Shown piece by piece: positions 44,979 to 57,944 of a stretch of 64,000 nt of DNA. The stretch is from Icerya purchasi (Eukaryota > Arthropoda > Insecta > Hemiptera > Monophlebidae): the NCBI GenBank assembly GCA_039619475.1, contig CM077116.1, positions 99,617,164 to 99,681,163 of the forward strand. Reading direction: 5' to 3'. A model generated the notes under the pieces. The model saw nothing but the letters and a program-made list of their open reading frames with translations, made no database searches and was not told the DNA's origin. Positions within the stretch are counted from its first letter, which is position 1. Every line of letters begins with the position of its first letter. Made by a program: the position numbers and the translations under genes.

Positions 44979-45625
44979 CAGTGGCGGATCCACGGGGGGT
45001 GGGAGGATGGGAGACATCAACCCTCCAAGAACCAAAACCTAGATGAAAAAATTTGTTGCAATAGATATGCTTAATTTATACTATAAAAGATTTGTATAAA
45101 TGTCACAATATATGGATTTAATTATAACTAATATTTAATACTGATTTCTAGTAAAACTATTAATGTTACGTTTTTATTTTATTTTAAACCCATTTTCCAT
45201 TTTTATTTATTTTTAATTCTTATTTTGTAATTTTAATTAAAAATAGTAGTTCAGTGAGAAATATATATATGTATATTTTTTGTACTTGCTCACGAACAAA
45301 GAATTCAGATCGAATTACTAATAAAAAGAAAAAAGGAGTGAAGTCCAATAAAAGTACTATCATTCTTATTATTCAAATTCTAAACTACCTGGTTTTAGCT
45401 AAAATTTTATAATTTCGTTTTATTTTTTACCTAAAAATAAAACACAATTTAAATTAAATTATAATAATTATGTATTTTTAAAACATTTTTAAATTTCTAA
45501 GGAGGTCGTTATTTTATTTTCTTTATGAAACAACGTATTTCTCAAGCCTACTGCCTACCGTAGAAGATATTACGTAATTATATAATTTTCCCTCTCCAAA
45601 ATGTCTCTCTGGATCCGTCCCTATG
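44979..45625. mobile_element. hAT-like MITE (647 bp)
   Basis: The left end is CAGTGGCGGATCCACGGGGG and the right end, reverse-complemented, is CATAGGGACGGATCCAGAGA. They share CA..GG..CGGATCCA, and CAGTGGCGGATC is a recurrent hAT terminus in insects. Direct repeats TTGGTAGG (44971-44978) and GTGATAGG (45626-45633) flank it, matching at six of eight positions, the length expected for hAT. The interior is AT-rich and non-coding, so it depends on a transposase elsewhere. Confidence 0.7.
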
Positions 45626-45961
45626 GTGATAGGTGAAGTGTGTAACAGCGAAATCAATGAATAAATAAACTCGGTCTAATAAAAATCTTGCCACAGATCT
45701 GGAGGATCGCGAATAAATAATGTTCGTTATCGGCTACTTTACTTTATTGACGTAAATCTATCTTAACGCGCTCGGAAATTTCGTTTTTCGCGTTTATTCT
45801 TTTAACGAATAGCGGGCTTGTCGGCATCATTGCAAATAGCGTCGAAAGATATTCTGCGATTCGTAGGGCCACACTTGGCAGTAGCTTGGCTCATACATTT
45901 TTCGTACTTAATAAACGAACTAATCGGTTATATACGAATAAGTAAATTCCCTTTAATAACG

Positions 45962-46165
45962 AACAAGAATAAGTGTATAAATTTATTTACTTTAATAAAT
46001 TAAAATAAATACCTGAATTTAAAGAAACGTTTATGGCATCAGCTACAACATGGAGTACACTCGATTACAATTGAAAACGTAATTGAACTCTGCATCGTTA
46101 GCTGATGATATATATTTATTTCAATTTAAGTAAAGTAAACTTATACTTATTTTTGTTTCTTATTA
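45962..46165. repeat. Inverted repeat resembling decayed Penelope-like ends
   Basis: Left AATAAGTGTATAAATTTATT and GGCATCAGCTA (45968-46046) pairs with right TTAGCTGATGATATATATTT and AAACTTATACTTATTTTTG (46098-46155). Both arms keep an AGCTGATG word next to an AATAAAT stretch, and the left arm has GAAACGTTTATGG, recalling the hammerhead-bearing repeats at 23.7 kb. The second catalytic box is not paired with the first in either arm. Confidence 0.45.
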
Positions 46166-46170
46166 AGTAA

Positions 46171-49100
46171 GCAGTCTATTTTATATTAATAAAAATTTTA
46201 ACAAGCTCTTTAAGGATTTATTCGTATTAAATCGATTATTTGTTATAATTTACGTGAAATAAACAGAGAACTGTAGTGTAGCGGTGTAAGTAAGAACATT
46301 TTTGGAGATTAGGCGTGCAGATAAATCTTTAAAAACGAAAGAACTTTCGAGAGGTTACGAGCGCGAGATATATTCGTTTGCAGAAGTTATCCTCGCGAGA
46401 TGTGTAATGATGTGTGTTTGGCAACGGCGGTGCACATACTCAAAGCATTTGACCTAGTCTGTATACAACGCACGTTCACCGGAAAACGATGAAGTACAAA
46501 GCGGCTGGAAAGCCTCTATCGAAACATTCTCGAGATGAAGCGTACTAACCGACACACACACACACACACACACAGAGCAAATTAATGGGCCTGAAAAGGT
46601 GTGCGCGCGGAACTGTTGGATTAAAGGCGCTGGAGTTTCGATGGGTGGATGTGGTAAAGAAATTGTTGGCAGTCGCGTGAGTTTATTATGGCGAAGGGGA
46701 CAGCACTGCCCCGTGGCGTCAAAATTTTTCTGAAATTGTTTTCGAGCTAAAAGTCGAACTGGTGGAAATTTCTGTTTGATTCCTGCGAGAGATAGATTAC
46801 GCTTGCTTTTAAGATTAATCCAGATGGCTTAACCACTTGCAAGCTACATTTTAATTTTATTAATGGCACCGCGGTCGGATCAAAGTAACATTTTTCTATT
46901 TGTTCGGCTTGCGTCGAATTAGCATTTGGCAGAAGCTTCTGTCTGGCAGAGTATGCTCAAATGGTCACTGATATTTTGACACTTGCAGTGGCGGGGTCGA
47001 CAAATGGACTTTCTCCCACGACATCGAGCTAATTTGTTTTGAAAATTCGCTAGAACAGACTCCTTTAGCGCAGCGTTTCTAAAATTGTAGTGCGCGGTGA
47101 CCTATTGAATGATATTCGAGGATGGTGAATATTCGCGGTAGAAAAAAGACTCGAAATGTCACGTTTGTTGCAAAGTTATCTGACCAGCGACGCAAGACTG
47201 TCCCTGTTGTAATTTAAATCGAAAATTACACACTGTATTCCCCACCAAACGATTACGAGGAGCATCTTCCTTTAAACGACGAGTGGAACTAATTTTTTTT
47301 ATAATTATTTTCATTCGTGCGAAAAATACGCACATCGAACTCTGATTGTCGAAATGAATAATGTAAAAAAGCTAAAAGGGCAAACGAGTTTTCTCGGTGA
47401 GAAGTTTTTTTGGAATGATATCGGACATTTGATAAGTAATTTTGTGTAATTGAAAATATCGCGTTACTGAAGTGTTTTTATTCTACCGAGAATTATTATT
47501 TTGTCTCTCCGCGCGTGGGGGGGGGGATTAATAGTTTATTAGAAATACGGATAACTATGGTTAGGCGAATTTTATTCTTTCTCCCTACACTCTATAGCGA
47601 TCGACCGGGTGACGTAGCAGCGCGATATTTGTGTTCCAAAATGTAAAAGCCGCGTCTGCGTTCGAATTTTTCGTACTGACGAAAGAAACATTAGGCCAAG
47701 TTGAAACATTCGTCGGGTGCTCCCGTAGATGAAAATTGCCCTTTTTACAATGTTTTCTATTTCTCATTTTGTTCAATTTTATTCCGTTTTATTTTATTAT
47801 TTTTAGGCTTCAACGTTCCCGAAAGAAATCATGTTTTTCTCACAGCAAATTCACACGGGTCGGTAAATATGGAGAATTTGAAAAAAAAAGCGGAAAAAGG
47901 AAAACTGTCGAAACATCGAGTTTTTTTCTTTGCAAATTGTTACCTTACGCGGAGCCGATAATGAAGATTGAACTCTTTCTAATTAGTCTAAGCCCTGGGG
48001 GCTAATTTTTTTTACATTTTAGTATTTTTCGACACGCTTCTAGCTATACGGGAAATCGTTTTAACTGCTAATGGTTTCTCTGAGGAAACTATCAAATCGC
48101 AGAATCGATGGTTTTATGCTGTGATTTGATATGTAATTTGCTTAGAAACGATCTTTTAAATATAACCTTTTCCCCGTCTTATTGTCGTTAGGGCATAATT
48201 TAAGGTTTACGCTTACATAACGCGGAAAAGACCACCGGCATGCACATTCGTTGGTTTATCTTGAATAGAAAACAGTGGATGCGAAAATTACGAAACGTAC
48301 TGTTGCCTGATCAAATGTTCGACCTAGTGGCTAACAAATTCTTTCAACGGTCGTTCTGTTTTTCGTTGTTGAAATCGTCGGCATCGTTATTGGCGAGAAC
48401 GTACGTAAACGATGAAAATTCCTGTCCATTCGATAGTTTAAAATTGCCTACGAGAATGATTAGTATGCTGAAATGAAAATCTAACTGTCCCAAATTCCAA
48501 CGAATTCGGAACTGTACGCCGTTAACTTTTAGAAATGCAGAATTGTCGTAAATCCTTCACAGGTGTTCCCCCACGGGAGTAATGTACGCAGAAATGAGCC
48601 GAGTTCGTTGATACGCGTTTCGATGGCGCAAATGTCCGGTAGCGGTTCGTTTCACTGGACGGATTCTCGATCGAATTTCAGAAGGTGATCGTTTTCGATA
48701 GATGAAATTCCTTTTCGAAAAATTCCACTCCCCCCCCACCCCGAGCGAGCGGTGTTATAATCATCATCGTGAAACTCTTCTATAGCCGGTACTTTGCAGA
48801 GATCGCTGTTGATCCCCGAGTTCTGGACGACGCCAGAGAAACTTGCATTTACGGATAATGAAACCTGAGCAGAAACCGAATGGCGTATCGATTAAAAACT
48901 GTACGCGTCAGTAAGATTTACACTTTTCGGCCTTATCAAGCAAATAAAGAATGATATTTATTCAAGTGCATGAAACATTTTTTACGGTTTGCGTGACAAC
49001 AGTTCATTTCCAGGTTTACTCTAAATTTCTGACGATCTGAAATTGTGTCAATGTCGAAGTAAGCCCCACATTATCTCTGTTATTGCCGACATTGAAATCT

Positions 49101-50352
49101 CTTCCAAAGAGCATTTAATATTATTCACATTTTCTCTAACTGAGTAAAGGCCGTTTTTGGGCTGCATGGCATAAAATTTGCTTTAAGGGTAGTCAAAGAA
49201 AGTTCGGTAAATTCGTCGAGACACGTTTTTTTTTTCACGTTGTTGCGAATGTTTCACATATTTATATTCAGTAATATCGTATAGACTTTTTCTTCCCCAA
49301 ATTTTTAACTGCTTCCCAACCACCGTAGGATGTATTCATTTCAATAATAGCTGTCTTTTTTGAGTAATGTTTCGTTTAAAAATCGTACTTGGTGGCCGAT
49401 GTTCATGCACGAAATGAATCGTCTAAGTTACATCACTAACGATCCGGTTTTTTGTAACTGCAATGGCCCCGATGTTCGGCGGATTAACGTTGTTGATTTT
49501 CGTCCGATAGTCTTATATTTGCGACATATTCATCATTTAGTTGGGAGTTTCATTCGGATTTCGATTTTTAAATGATTAAAATAACACAAATTGAAAAACA
49601 CACCGACGACTTCTTCGTACCATTTAGAATGCCGCGGCCTGCAAGCCACTAATGTAATTTGTCACTGTCGAAGCAGTTTTATTGTTTCACTGCACGCCAT
49701 GTTATTTTTTAAAAGTTTTTGTTGGCTTTCAACGTTATTATTTTCGGTTTCCATTTTCGTATTTTTAATTTTCACAGTAACGCCAGAGAACATCATTGTG
49801 CATTCGCTCGTATATACACATATGTGAGCGTGTATAATACATATGAATATTAACCGATGACTGTAGTCGCTTGCTCGTTTGTTTTCATTCCGGTTTGATT
49901 CGATTAGAGTCGTTCGATGAGCCACTTCGTACTGTTCTTAACTAACTTTATTTTCCTTAATTTTTAATTCAAAATACGATTTGTTTAGTAGTTATTTCAA
50001 CTTTAATAATTCGTTCTAGACTTCAAAAAAAGAAAAGGGCTATGCTCTTTTTTTTTTTATTTTAATAATTCTTTATTCATTCGAAAGTGTAGTACCACAA
50101 TAAATATACCGATGAGCACCGGTAAACAGATATACTCAAACTAAAATGTAGAAATGGTGGTGGTCACGACGCTTGGAATTGAGCGATACGACTGAAGAGA
50201 GAAAAGGAATAGCTTGATTTATCAGCTGATGCGAACTTTGAATGTTATATTCTTAAACAATACCTCTTCATGTAGTACCGAAAGTATAGCATCATTTTAG
50301 TGTCGCCCATCCATATTATCACTGGAAAATATTAAAATTTAAAATTGAAGAA
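46171..50352. other. No gene assigned
   Basis: About 4 kb without a recognisable gene. A locally GC-richer stretch at 46380-46720 contains (AC)n at 46552-46575 and two overlapping open frames ending near a GTGAGT at 46677, too weak to call. Frames at 47585-49925 carry no motif. Confidence 0.45.
46552..46575. repeat. (AC)n microsatellite
   Basis: Twelve AC units. Confidence 0.95.
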
Positions 50353-50502
50353 GGCCGTCGCGATAGCCTAGTGGCGTGAATTCTTGATTGTTAAGGACGT
50401 GGTCGTGAGTTCGATTCCCAGCAGCGGCCAAAAATAAATAGACTGATTTAATTTAATGAGTAGTTAGTACATGATATTTACAGCCAGGCCAAAAAAAAAA
50501 AA
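50353..50502 (+). mobile_element. tRNA-derived SINE
   Basis: The head GGCCGTCGCGATAGCCTAGT folds as a tRNA-like unit. TAGCCTAGTGG (about 50364) fits the RNA polymerase III A box and GAGTTCGATTCC (about 50410) the B box. The 5' GGCCG pairs with CGGCC near 50431. A short tRNA-unrelated body ends in an A12 tail (50491-50502). Near-identical direct repeats, AAATTGAAGAA (50342-50352) and AAATTAAAGAA (50509-50519), flank it and look like target duplications. It is therefore a SINE, not a functional tRNA gene. The anticodon loop lacks the normal U33. Confidence 0.8.
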
Positions 50503-50519
50503 TCAAATAAATTAAAGAA

Positions 50520-51193
50520 TAAAATAGATTAAAAAAAATACCGACTTATTTACTTTTAAAATTTAATAAAAGTGCACTAAAAAGTAAAACGCATATTTTA
50601 CAGTGTAACATGCGTAAAGATATTTTATGATTATTCTTAAACGCTCATTAGCGTTTCAGTACACGAAATTAATATTATTAAAAATCCATATTAAATGATT
50701 ATAATAACACAATCATTCGTATTTTATAAGCCGAGAATTAGAAACATCAAGATTTTTAATTGATGCAATTTAAATTTGATGTACCGAGAATAAGGTATTA
50801 ATGTTGTTTAAGAATTACTCTTAAATATATTATCTTTTTGAGTAATTTTTTTTTTTTTTTTTCGACTTCAGCCTCTATGGACTACGCTAAACAACTAAGT
50901 TTTCATTTTTCATCTTTTCCTTCTTCCTTCCTTAACATCTTTCCAGTATTTCTTGAGACCTTCCATCAAGGCATTTTTATGGCTTATCGAAAGCGACCTC
51001 TTCCGGTTAACTTGTTCTATTTTAAAGATTGACGTCGCAACTGTTTTATGAAACCATTCCCCTTATTAAACATTTGTGTTTCAGTAACATCCATTAATTC
51101 CATATCCTTTTCACATTCATTGAACCATGCAGGTGTTGTAATTATTTTCACGTTTTTAATGCATTTTTATTTACGATATCGTATGTTCATATT
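50520..51193. other. No gene seen
   Basis: AT-rich spacer with a T16 run near 50846. Confidence 0.5.
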
Positions 51194-51417
51194 GGAAAAA
51201 GGGACCTAAGGGTCAAAAGACCGAATTTTTTTTCTTCATAATCCGATGTAAAAAATTAAAAAAGTATGAGAGCAGTGAACAAAATTGGTTTCAGGTTTTT
51301 AAAATACTTTCTGAGACGCCACTTAATGCGTGAAATGCGTGGAGAACACAAATCGAATAAACTTTAAATGGTTCTCCTGAAAAATTTTATTTTTTACCCT
51401 TAGGTCCCTTTTTCCAT
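51194..51417. mobile_element. MITE with 25-bp terminal inverted repeats
   Basis: The left terminus GGAAAAAGGGACCTAAGGGT (51194-51213) plus CAAAA is mirrored at the right by TTTTTTACCCTTAGGTCCCT and TTTTCC (51392-51417). The interior is 175 bp and non-coding. Flanking TA-like dinucleotides are ambiguous. The superfamily is unknown to me. Confidence 0.75.
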
Positions 51418-54400
51418 ACTCCGTCACATATATATATATATTTTTTTTTTTTTTAAATTTCCAGTGCAGCATTTTACCGGTTACGTTTTTGAAGCCAATT
51501 TCTCTTTTATTTATTCATTCCAAATTGTAATTATTGACTATTCCACTACTAGCACTACTAAGAAAGGTATTGCAATCTTCGTGCTAAAACAGGGGGTATA
51601 CTGGGTTATTCAAACACACGCTTTCAATTTTCAGGCACGGTTTTCACACGATTTTGAATGTTTTTATATTTTCCTTGGTATGAGGGGGGGGGGGGGTAAA
51701 AATAAAATTCTCTCCATGCTAATAATAGCGCGCGAAAATCTGTTGTGTATTTAAATTACGCCGAGATAAATTCTTTTCGTATACGCGTGGAGTGATGCTT
51801 TATTTTTCTATGCTTTATATTGGCTTCGCAGTTTGTAATGGAATTTTGGAATCCATTTTTCACCCACTTCCCGATGTCCGAATGATTGGAAATTTTTTTT
51901 ATAATTATTTTAGTATGTTTTCGAGCTTGAGGGGGGGATTAAAGTAGTTGGTTTTATTATTTTTTAAATAACTGAATTAACACAAAAATAAAAATAAAAA
52001 AATTCGATGAACGTGGATTTATTTTCTTAAATTACACTATTGCGACAGTTCACGCAACTTCCATTAACAAAGAATCGTACATACGTTTATTTATATTTTT
52101 TTTATTGTCAGTTAAATTAAAAAAAAAAAAAAAAAAAAAACCTTTTTAGAAACAGAGTATTTTTATACAAAATTAGAATAAGCTCTTTTAATAGGCTACT
52201 CGACTTTTAAGTATTAAATCGTTCCATTAGTTCCTTTACATGATAGAGGAAGACGAACTCGGTTCAAATCTAGTGCAGCACATCGAAAATATCGATGCGC
52301 TGGATTTGTGCCGGATAAGTCTAATTAACGTTTAAAAAAATAAAGAAAAAAAAGTAATCGTCAACATTTACATTTATTGCATTATTCTTTTTCCATTATT
52401 CCGTTCGTAATTATTATTTATTTATTTTAAAAAAGACAATATCGACTGTGGTTGTCATTCGTTTATTTTTCTCTCTATTTTCTGTTTGATTGTTTTTCAT
52501 TATTAACATTATTAATAAACTCGATTTTATGATTGATATTTTTCGATTTCCTCTCTTGAACGGTCTTTTAAATTTCATTCAGCAGATAAGTCTTCCTTTG
52601 TGCTGCTCTGATATCATCATCCATTTCCTTTTCGTATAGCGATTAACTTCTATTCAGTCGAGGACGGCTGTTTGTTTTGCAATGTGTGGGTCTCTAATCA
52701 CCTACGGGACGAATATGAAGCAGCTTAAATATTTTAAACGCATAGGATTTACGATACAAAACGCGCTCAAAAGCGATCCACGTGTATAACTTAATCCGGG
52801 CACAAAACGTATCAGGTGAATTTGACTATTTTCTTCGGGAGAGAAGAATACGAATCGATTAAAGGTCGGATTAATGAAAATCCGGTTGGCGAGACTTTTT
52901 TAAAAAAATCAATTAAACCAATAAAATAAAATTAAGTTAAAAAAAAATTAACGGTAATTTCCTTCTTTCTCTTCTGCCAGTTGCTTCGAAGTGTCCACCA
53001 CTAGCTCGCAAAGGTGCGGACTATTGCGTCATCTATTTTCGCAGAAAGTGTTCTCATCACGCGAGCTACTCTATTAGCGGAAGCAGATGTTCGGCCGGGT
53101 TTCCGCGCACGAAATATTCTACCAAGCAGTAGTAAGAAACATAATGTTAAGAACCCGTTCAGTTGTTCGTCCAAACTAGGGAAAAAAGTCGTTCATTCTT
53201 ACCGTATTTTTTTTTTGAATCATGGTTCCAGTTCCATTCTGCTTCGTCTGCTGGTGTCTATTGATCGCATCTGTATCAGGGAGAAGTTTCTCGCAAAGCT
53301 CGATATTTCGGTACTTGTAGCCGGCGAAGTATGAGGATTTGAAGTATTCTGTTAATAAAGCTTTCGAAGCGCATTCAGCGGACCCGTGTAAACATTGAGC
53401 TTGCTAATAATGATTGCGAGCGAAGTGTTAATACAGGAAGATCGGTTTAATTTATTCAAAATTTCCCGGTTACTGCACCGCGGGGACCAACCTGCTGACG
53501 CTGTTAACTGCAAGCTTGCGATAACATCTTTTCAAACAATAGTCGCTTCGCTGCGATCATAATATATTCATAATTTCCTTCGAACGTAGTGAACACTTTA
53601 CTTTTTCATTAAGGAATTACCGACAGACGACTGATGCAAAAGTTTACTTAGCGAGCAGATTGAATTTTAGAAAAGTTACGAATACGCACCTAGTCTCGCC
53701 GTGACGATGAGCTCAGCTTGTCTGAGTTGCGAGGAATTATTCAAAAATTATTCGAATAATTAACTGGCGGTCGCTGTTTTTTTCGACTCTTTTGCTACCT
53801 TCGACTACTCTTCGAAAGTCCTCTCTTAGCGTGTTGACCGAAATTGCAGTACCACAGATTCCGGTTGTTATTTAAAACGAATCGCTTTCCAGTTTTTGCC
53901 GTTATTCACTTTTAAACTCTTTAATGAAGCTATCAATGAAAGCAGTTCTTTATCTAGTCCGCCCGATCACATCTACATGTTAGTTAGGGACACTTAATGT
54001 CTTAAGCCTGCCCCGCCAGCCGATACCCACGTTTTCGTATTTGAAGTACGTGATGAAACATAATGAATAAATCTAAAAATTTTCAACAGCTAAAAAATTT
54101 AACCCATGCACCCACAAAAACTGTGTTCTTCGCACAGACAACGCATGCGTGAGTGTGAGCTGGGTTCAATATGCGATGGGCTTTAGGGTTTTGTTCTTGT
54201 TGCCGGTTGGGATCTCAGGTAGTTCGCAGCTGTGTATGAAGTGGAAGGAGCAGAGAAATTCTGATAAAGGTGGATTTCAAAAGACCGCGTTTGTTCACTA
54301 CCTTTATAATTAAGTTTAAACCTTAACTTCGCGATCTGCGACATCCATGAGACTGGCCTTATTGCTGAATAGGCTTATTTGTCCTTCCTATTTCAAGTAT

Positions 54401-54693
54401 TATTATGATTATTAGATCATTTAGTAGTTGGTACGGAGCACTGCATCTGTTCAATAAAATTTACCAGTCAGATTCTAAATATGGTTAGATATTTTTTAAC
54501 AGAGCACTCTTTCGTAAATTTTTTATGAAATTGAATACCATTAATGGGAAGTTTGTGTCGGGTTTTTGGAAGAACTAATAAAAACGTGCTTAACAGAATA
54601 AGGAAAAATTACTTAAGATACAAAATTTTATTAAGTTAACGAAAGAAAAAAATAATTTATATCGAATTTTTAAAACATTTCCCTGTGAAAGGG

Positions 54694-54745
<52 letters not shown>

Positions 54746-55589
54746 TTCTAGGACGTTCAGAATTTAACAAGGAATGCTAAAAAGAAGAAGGTTATTGCTC
54801 GGTTTTTATAAAAAAAACCACGGTAATAAATGATATGCATTAAGGAAACTGCAAATTAAAAAAAAAACAAAACAATTATAACATTAAATTGAGCTAAAAA
54901 ATTAGTGACTGAAAATTAATTCAAAATTTCCATCTATTTCGGTAAGGTTTCTTTTTTTTTTTTTCTTCTTTTTGAAGAAGTGCATTTAACGATTTCAGAC
55001 GAGTATTGTTTCCGATAGTCTTTACTATATTTCGGATTTATTAAAATACTGAAAGACAACGTCCGAATTGCACGCGTTAACAAACCATCATTCGGATTCC
55101 ACGTGACTTATTAATATTATTAATAAAAAAATCTCCGCTTTTTCTCATTAAACTCGGTTAACTTGTATGTTTTAATGAATCAGTGAAATTACTAATAGTC
55201 GTAGCGATTTGTAAATCTGATGATAAATCGGTCCTTTCAAATATTTTTTCTCAACAATTTCTGAAATATCAGAAAAATGCGTAAAAAATAAAATACTATC
55301 GTATTTAAGTAAAATCAATTATTAGGTTAGTAATCAGTTTGGTTTATTTCCCGGGAGGGACCACCCGGATGATGCAATCGACACACCGTATTTAAACGCG
55401 TAAAGATCAGTTTGTTTCAGTCCATTTCGATTGAATCTTGCAGACTGTAATGCTGTATTATTGAAATTGTGTATCCATAATTTCGTGTGGGGGGGGGGGG
55501 GGGCTGATGATTGGCTCTCAAATCATCAAATCATATCTAACAAGTAGATACGTCACAAAAACCAATTATAACGATCGTGTAATAGAAAA
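51418..55589. other. No gene assigned
   Basis: About 4 kb of spacer with homopolymers (G13 at 51684-51696, A22 near 52120, G15 at 55489-55503) and a (TA)n tract at 54696-54741. A very good pyrimidine tract and CCAG end at 52980, but neither a 33-nt exon (to AAG|GTGCGG at 53013) nor a longer terminal exon is convincing. Confidence 0.45.
54696..54741. repeat. (TA)n microsatellite
   Basis: About 23 TA units. Confidence 0.95.
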
Positions 55590-55800
55590 ATTCATGCAGT
55601 ACCGCCAGGTAACGCATTTACGGTGGTCCTATCTTATTCTTAATTTACGTTAATGGGCTATGTAATTTAAAGACAGTGGTAAAATTTCCTCTTATGCAGG
55701 TGATGCAATCCAGAATGATATAAATATGTGGTTCGCAGAATATCGGTTAATGGTAAGTACAAACAAAACTAAATTTACGACATTGGTATAAACGAGATTT
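55590..55800 (+). pseudogene. Small reverse transcriptase fragment, non-LTR type
   Basis: Two frames together cover RT motifs B to D: VPPGNAF, then GPILFLIYVNGLCNL (about 55627-55672), then after a shift ISSYAGDAIQNDINMWFAEY and RLMVSTNKTKF (to about 55785). The order matches GxxLGPxLFxxYxNDL, YADD and the downstream NxxKTKF block. The catalytic motif reads YAGD, so one of the two aspartates is lost. A small, old crumb of a CR1/Jockey-like element. Confidence 0.75.
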
Positions 55801-57944
55801 TGGATACGAACGGAGCTGGGCCTTAAATAGTGAATTATTTTCGTTTATTCCCTCGTCAGACTTCTAAATTTAAGATTGATACTAGTGCGCAGAGTATTAA
55901 ATAATAGTCAGAACCGAAGCAAATATTATCGTTTGGTACAAGCTTCCCTCTGCCCCTTGGTGATATTCTGATATTCTACTCCAGATTTTATTCGTAACCG
56001 ATTTATCGGTAAATGTATGCGATTATTTACCGGCTGGTTGTAATTCTCGATTAAGTTTGAATTTTTCAAGCCAGAGTTACGGATTGTAATGCAACACGAT
56101 CATTGCACGACAAACTCTTCAGAAGGCATTCTGCTTCACTGCAACTAATACGAACTTTGTCGAAATACGTTTTTAACATGTACACGGTATCGAGCTACAA
56201 GAACTACGTTTTCGTCATCATCTTTGTGTGACGGTTTTCACGTTACCTTGACCTTTGTGTGATGATTTTACGTTTTTTTCGACACGGAAACATCGGCAAT
56301 TTAGATAAATCTTGGAGTCTTTATTTTAAATTGTCACGCAAATCGTAAATGAAGATAAGTTGAAAGCTGTCAACGGTTCGTATTGTCACGATTTGATTTA
56401 TTTATTTCATACGTCAGACGCTGCGGCGAAACAAAAACGTAACGCGAACGTAAACGCGTTGCAAACGAACACGTAAATAGTTTTCAATAAGTTTTTTTTA
56501 ATCGGTACTCCGTTCAATTCGTCGGTAATTGAAGAAGAGAAATTTGAACTATTCAAATGTGTCAGAGTGAACGAAAGCAGGCAGATGACTAAAAGTGAAG
56601 TTGAACGAAATCAACGATATTGATCGAACTCGAAACGGAAATTAATGCTCTATTTAAAAATTGTAAACGACAAAGTTGAATCGGAAAAGGATAATTGGTG
56701 GACGAAAGAACGCCGAATCAATTCGCTCCTCCACATTGAAACGGAAATTTGAACGAGAGTAACGAGTTTATGAGGCGACGGCAGATTGCCCCGAACGGAA
56801 CCCAAAATGTTTTATGTCGAATCGTATCGCCCCTAATGTCGAATTCCCGTAATGGTTTCTAATCAGTTCGGTATAATAGTGTGTTCCGCCTGCGACGGTT
56901 TGCGGTTTGAACTAGATTCGTGCTAACCACCTATAGAAAAAATGAAACATTTCTATGCGAATAGTTTTCGAAGACGTTGCGAAATTTCGTATATATGCAA
57001 AATTTATTGCAAAGCACTATGGTGGCGATGAGCTCAAGTCGTAAATCACCGCGATATGAAACTCTGGTACCTGCTGTATCGGGCGAAATTCGTTGTTTCT
57101 AAAACCGATTCGATGATTCGTCAGCTTGATAAACCCGGGTCACATTCCTTTCGATGAGGATGGTCCGTTGTGTCCTTCGAATATTATATCGACTCGATGG
57201 CGATGAGAATAGACTAGCGAAGTCGATTCGGCGACAGAAATGAGTCTAGTTCTACGCATCTTGCTTGTAATCGTCGATACGATTATGTTCCTACCCAAAA
57301 AAAAAAAAACGTTGAATCACCGTGACTTCGAGAGGAATTTAAATCTCAAAAACATGTACACTACTTTGACACGGCTATGTCTTATGGCTGAGCACAATCT
57401 AAAATGTTGCCCCTCGCGAAAAATACGTGGTTGAAGAAATGCCACAAAATCTGCGCATCAATTTAATTTTGCCTATTAAGGAAAATAGTAAAAAAAAAAA
57501 ATGACAACAAAGATTTTTTTAAATAAGTTGTGGTCTCACAGGGCAAGTATGCCCGTTGTGTGAGTGCCCGACACTCTTATTATCGTTTATTCAGTTTATA
57601 CACATTACAAAATTATTCATACTTATTGAACGAAATCGAAATACGTCTTAATTAATATATGTCTAATAAATATTTATAATAATATACGCTTTCACTCTAG
57701 TTAGGCATACTAAAGGTTGTTTATGTATTCAATACGCATACTTATTCTTCTTTAAGTAATACAGCAGAAAAGTATCGGAAAAGGAAAGACGCAAGAATCA
57801 CAGAAGAAAATATATATTCAAATAGTTGCATATCTGAATTATCTGAATAGAAAGAATTATGACCTGGTTTGGTTTTTTATTCCTTACACCATTCCTTCAG
57901 CCATTTCACTGCTTACTTTTTCCATACACCAATACTCGCTTTTC
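55801..57944. other. No gene seen
   Basis: About 2 kb of spacer. No motif-bearing frame. Confidence 0.5.

Noticed and set aside
46580..46732. Two overlapping open frames in a GC-richer patch after (AC)n
   Set aside because: Neither has a recognisable motif, and the (AC)n tract makes a poor acceptor context.
52255..52320. CGGTTCAAATC, another B-box-like word
   Set aside because: No A box or acceptor pairing, unlike the SINE at 50353.
52981..53334. Exon or ORF after a very good pyrimidine tract at 52980
   Set aside because: The 33-nt version has a poor donor, the phase-1 longer version stops after about 50 codons, and the ATG frame is unrelated to the acceptor. The acceptor alone is insufficient.
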